The notes beneath the pieces are model-generated. The model was not told where the DNA came from. It was given only the letters and a program-made list of their open reading frames with translations, and ran no database searches. A DNA stretch of 6,514 nt from Solirubrobacterales bacterium (GTDB lineage: Bacteria; Actinomycetota; Thermoleophilia; Solirubrobacterales; Solirubrobacteraceae), in contig JACCYI010000305.1 in assembly GCA_013696535.1 (NCBI GenBank), positions 1 through 6,514 of the forward strand, in the 5' to 3' direction. The stretch's first letter is position 1. Each line of letters starts with the position of its first letter. A program made the position numbers and the translations under genes. Shown here piece after piece: positions 5,088-6,514 of the stretch.

Positions 5088-6514
5088 ATGTTCGAGCGAT
5101 TCACAGAAAGAGCGCGACAGGTGGTCGTCCTCGCCCAGGAGGAGGCGCGGACGCTGAAGCACAACTACATCGGCACGGAGCACATCCTCCTCGGCCTTCT
5201 TCGTGAGGAGGAAGGTCTCGCCGCGCGGGTCCTCGAGTCCCTGGACATCACGGTCGAGCGTGTACGCGCCCAGGTCGTCCGGATCGTCGGCTCAGGCGAA
5301 GAAGTGACCTCGGGCCAGATCCCCTTCACGCCGCGAGCCAAGAAGGTGCTCGAGCTGGCGCTGCGCGAGGCGCTGTCGCTTGGTCACAACTACATCGGCA
5401 CGGAGCACATCCTCCTCGGGCTGGTGCGCGAGAACGAGGGCGTCGCGGCTCGCATCCTGCTCGACTTCGACGCGGATTCCGAGAAGATCCGCAACGAGGT
5501 CATCCGGATGCTGTCGGGCCCCGGTGGTCGTCGCGGTCAGGGCTCGGGCCAGGGCTCGGGCGCCGCTGCGGGCGGGTCTGCGGCCCAGGGCGGTGAGGGC
5601 AAGAAGTCCTCCAAGCTGCTCGACCAGTTCGGGCGCAACCTGACCAAGCTGGCCTCCGACGGCAAGCTTGACCCCGTCGTGGGCCGGGAGACCGAGATCG
5701 AGCGGATCATGCAGATCCTCTCGCGCCGCACGAAGAACAACCCGGTGCTCGTCGGCGAGCCGGGCGTCGGAAAGACGGCGGTGGTCGAAGGGCTGGCGCA
5801 GCGCATCACGAACTCCGACGTCCCCGAGTTGCTCAAGGGCAAGCAGATCTACACGCTCGACCTGGCGGCCCTGGTCGCGGGCTCGAAGTACCGGGGTGAG
5901 TTAGAGGAGCGCCTCAAGAAGGTGATGAAGGAGATCACCCAGCGTGGCGACATCATCCTGTTCATCGACGAGCTCCACAATCTCGTCGGCGCGGGAGCGG
6001 CGGAAGGCGCCATCGACGCTGCCTCGATCCTCAAACCCGCTCTTGCCCGCGGCGAGCTGCAGACCGTGGGCGCCACGACGCTCGATGAGTACCGCAAGTA
6101 CCTCGAGCGCGATTCCGCTCTGGAGCGGCGCTTCCAGAAGATCGTCGTCGACCAGCCGTCGATCGAGGAGACCGTGCAGATCCTCAAGGGCCTGCGCGAC
6201 CGCTACGAGCAGCACCACAAGATCAAGATCACCGACGAGTCACTCGAGGCGGCCGCCGAGCTCGCCGATCGCTACATCTCGGACCGCTTCCTCCCGGATA
6301 AGGCGATCGACCTGATCGACGAGGCCGCATCGCGTATGCGCATCAAGTCGATGTCCTCGCCACCCGTCTACAAGGAGCTCGAGGAGGAGATCGAGACCAC
6401 TCGCCGCGACAAGGAATCCGCGATCGAGGCGCAGGAGTTCGAGAAGGCGGCGAACCTCCGCGACAAGGAGCGGCGCTTGACCAACAAGAAGCGCGAGCTC
6501 GAGGACGCGTGGGA
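5088..6514 (+). CDS. clpC: ATP-dependent Clp protease ATP-binding subunit ClpC (3' end beyond window)
   Basis: Hexameric HSP100 AAA+ unfoldase that feeds substrates to ClpP. 475 complete codons are present, a little over half of the usual ~810-850 residues; the truncation is only the window edge. Domains: two Clp_N repeats (about 3-70 and 78-143), each containing [12 protein letters not shown]; a Gly/Ser/Gln linker (144-173, with GQGSGQGSG); then D1 with Walker A GEPGVGKT (223-230), Walker B ILFIDE (290-295), pore loop KYRG (267-270), sensor GATT (328-331) and Arg finger region ALERRF (344-349). The ClpC-type middle domain then begins (about 410 on), a coiled coil with the UVR-like [11 protein letters not shown] (451-461). 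That short middle domain separates ClpC from ClpB. The ATG at 5088 follows AGGAAGGA (5068-5075) with a 12-nt spacer, and [13 protein letters not shown] is the canonical start. In actinobacteria ClpC is usually essential and works with ClpP1P2. Confidence 0.97.
   Translation, partial: MFERFTERARQVVVLAQEEARTLKHNYIGTEHILLGLLREEEGLAARVLESLDITVERVRAQVVRIVGSGEEVTSGQIPFTPRAKKVLELALREALSLGHNYIGTEHILLGLVRENEGVAARILLDFDADSEKIRNEVIRMLSGPGGRRGQGSGQGSGAAAGGSAAQGGEGKKSSKLLDQFGRNLTKLASDGKLDPVVGRETEIERIMQILSRRTKNNPVLVGEPGVGKTAVVEGLAQRITNSDVPELLKGKQIYTLDLAALVAGSKYRGELEERLKKVMKEITQRGDIILFIDELHNLVGAGAAEGAIDAASILKPALARGELQTVGATTLDEYRKYLERDSALERRFQKIVVDQPSIEETVQILKGLRDRYEQHHKIKITDESLEAAAELADRYISDRFLPDKAIDLIDEAASRMRIKSMSSPPVYKELEEEIETTRRDKESAIEAQEFEKAANLRDKERRLTNKKRELEDAW
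5160..5194 (+). repeat. first copy of a 35-bp exact direct repeat in clpC
   Basis: Identical to 5385-5419, offset by 225 bp (75 codons). It encodes [12 protein letters not shown] of the first Clp_N repeat with the same codons as in the second. Confidence 0.9.
5385..5419 (+). repeat. second copy of the 35-bp exact direct repeat in clpC
   Basis: Second copy, in the second Clp_N repeat. The flanking codons of the two domain repeats have diverged, while this core is identical at nucleotide level. Confidence 0.9.

Noticed and set aside
5548..5574. Gly/Ser/Gln-coding tandem repeats in clpC as a possible insertion or frameshift
   Set aside because: The reading frame is intact and the segment falls in the flexible linker between the Clp_N domain and the first AAA+ domain, where such sequence is expected.

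Overview
This is a GC-rich, gene-dense chromosomal window. It most likely comes from a high-GC actinobacterium, possibly a Thermoleophilia/Solirubrobacterales-type lineage. That placement is an inference from base composition, the style of the proteins and gene order; nothing in the window is diagnostic on its own.

Layout. Positions 1-77 (minus) hold the 5' end of an unrecognised gene that runs off the left edge. A glutathione S-transferase-like gene (122-901, minus) follows. It is divergent from, and only 25 bp away from, a plus-strand housekeeping block: type III pantothenate kinase (coaX, 927-1697), a tRNA-dihydrouridine synthase (1815-2810), the transcript cleavage factor GreA (2898-3377), class II lysyl-tRNA synthetase (lysS, 3393-4853) and a 3'-truncated ClpC AAA+ chaperone (5088 to the right edge). 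greA and lysS are 15 bp apart and surely co-transcribed. The lysS-clpC gap (234 bp) is the largest non-coding stretch. It holds a 10-codon mini-ORF behind a strong Shine-Dalgarno, a promoter-like extended -10, a 49-codon ORF and a 16-bp perfect palindrome.

The genes cover coenzyme A synthesis, tRNA modification, tRNA charging, transcription elongation and protein quality control. They do not form one pathway, but their order is old: coaX, dus, (greA,) lysS and clpC occur in the same relative order in Firmicutes, and coaX-lysS-lsr2-clpC1 occurs in Mycobacterium. Here neither ctsR-mcsA-mcsB nor lsr2 precedes clpC.

I found no convincing new multi-gene system. The signals most worth a second look are regulatory: start codons placed 5-9 nt behind -10-like hexamers (possible leaderless transcripts), a hairpin plus T-tract in the greA leader, and the contents of the lysS-clpC gap. 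No tRNA, rRNA, CRISPR array or complete mobile element was seen.
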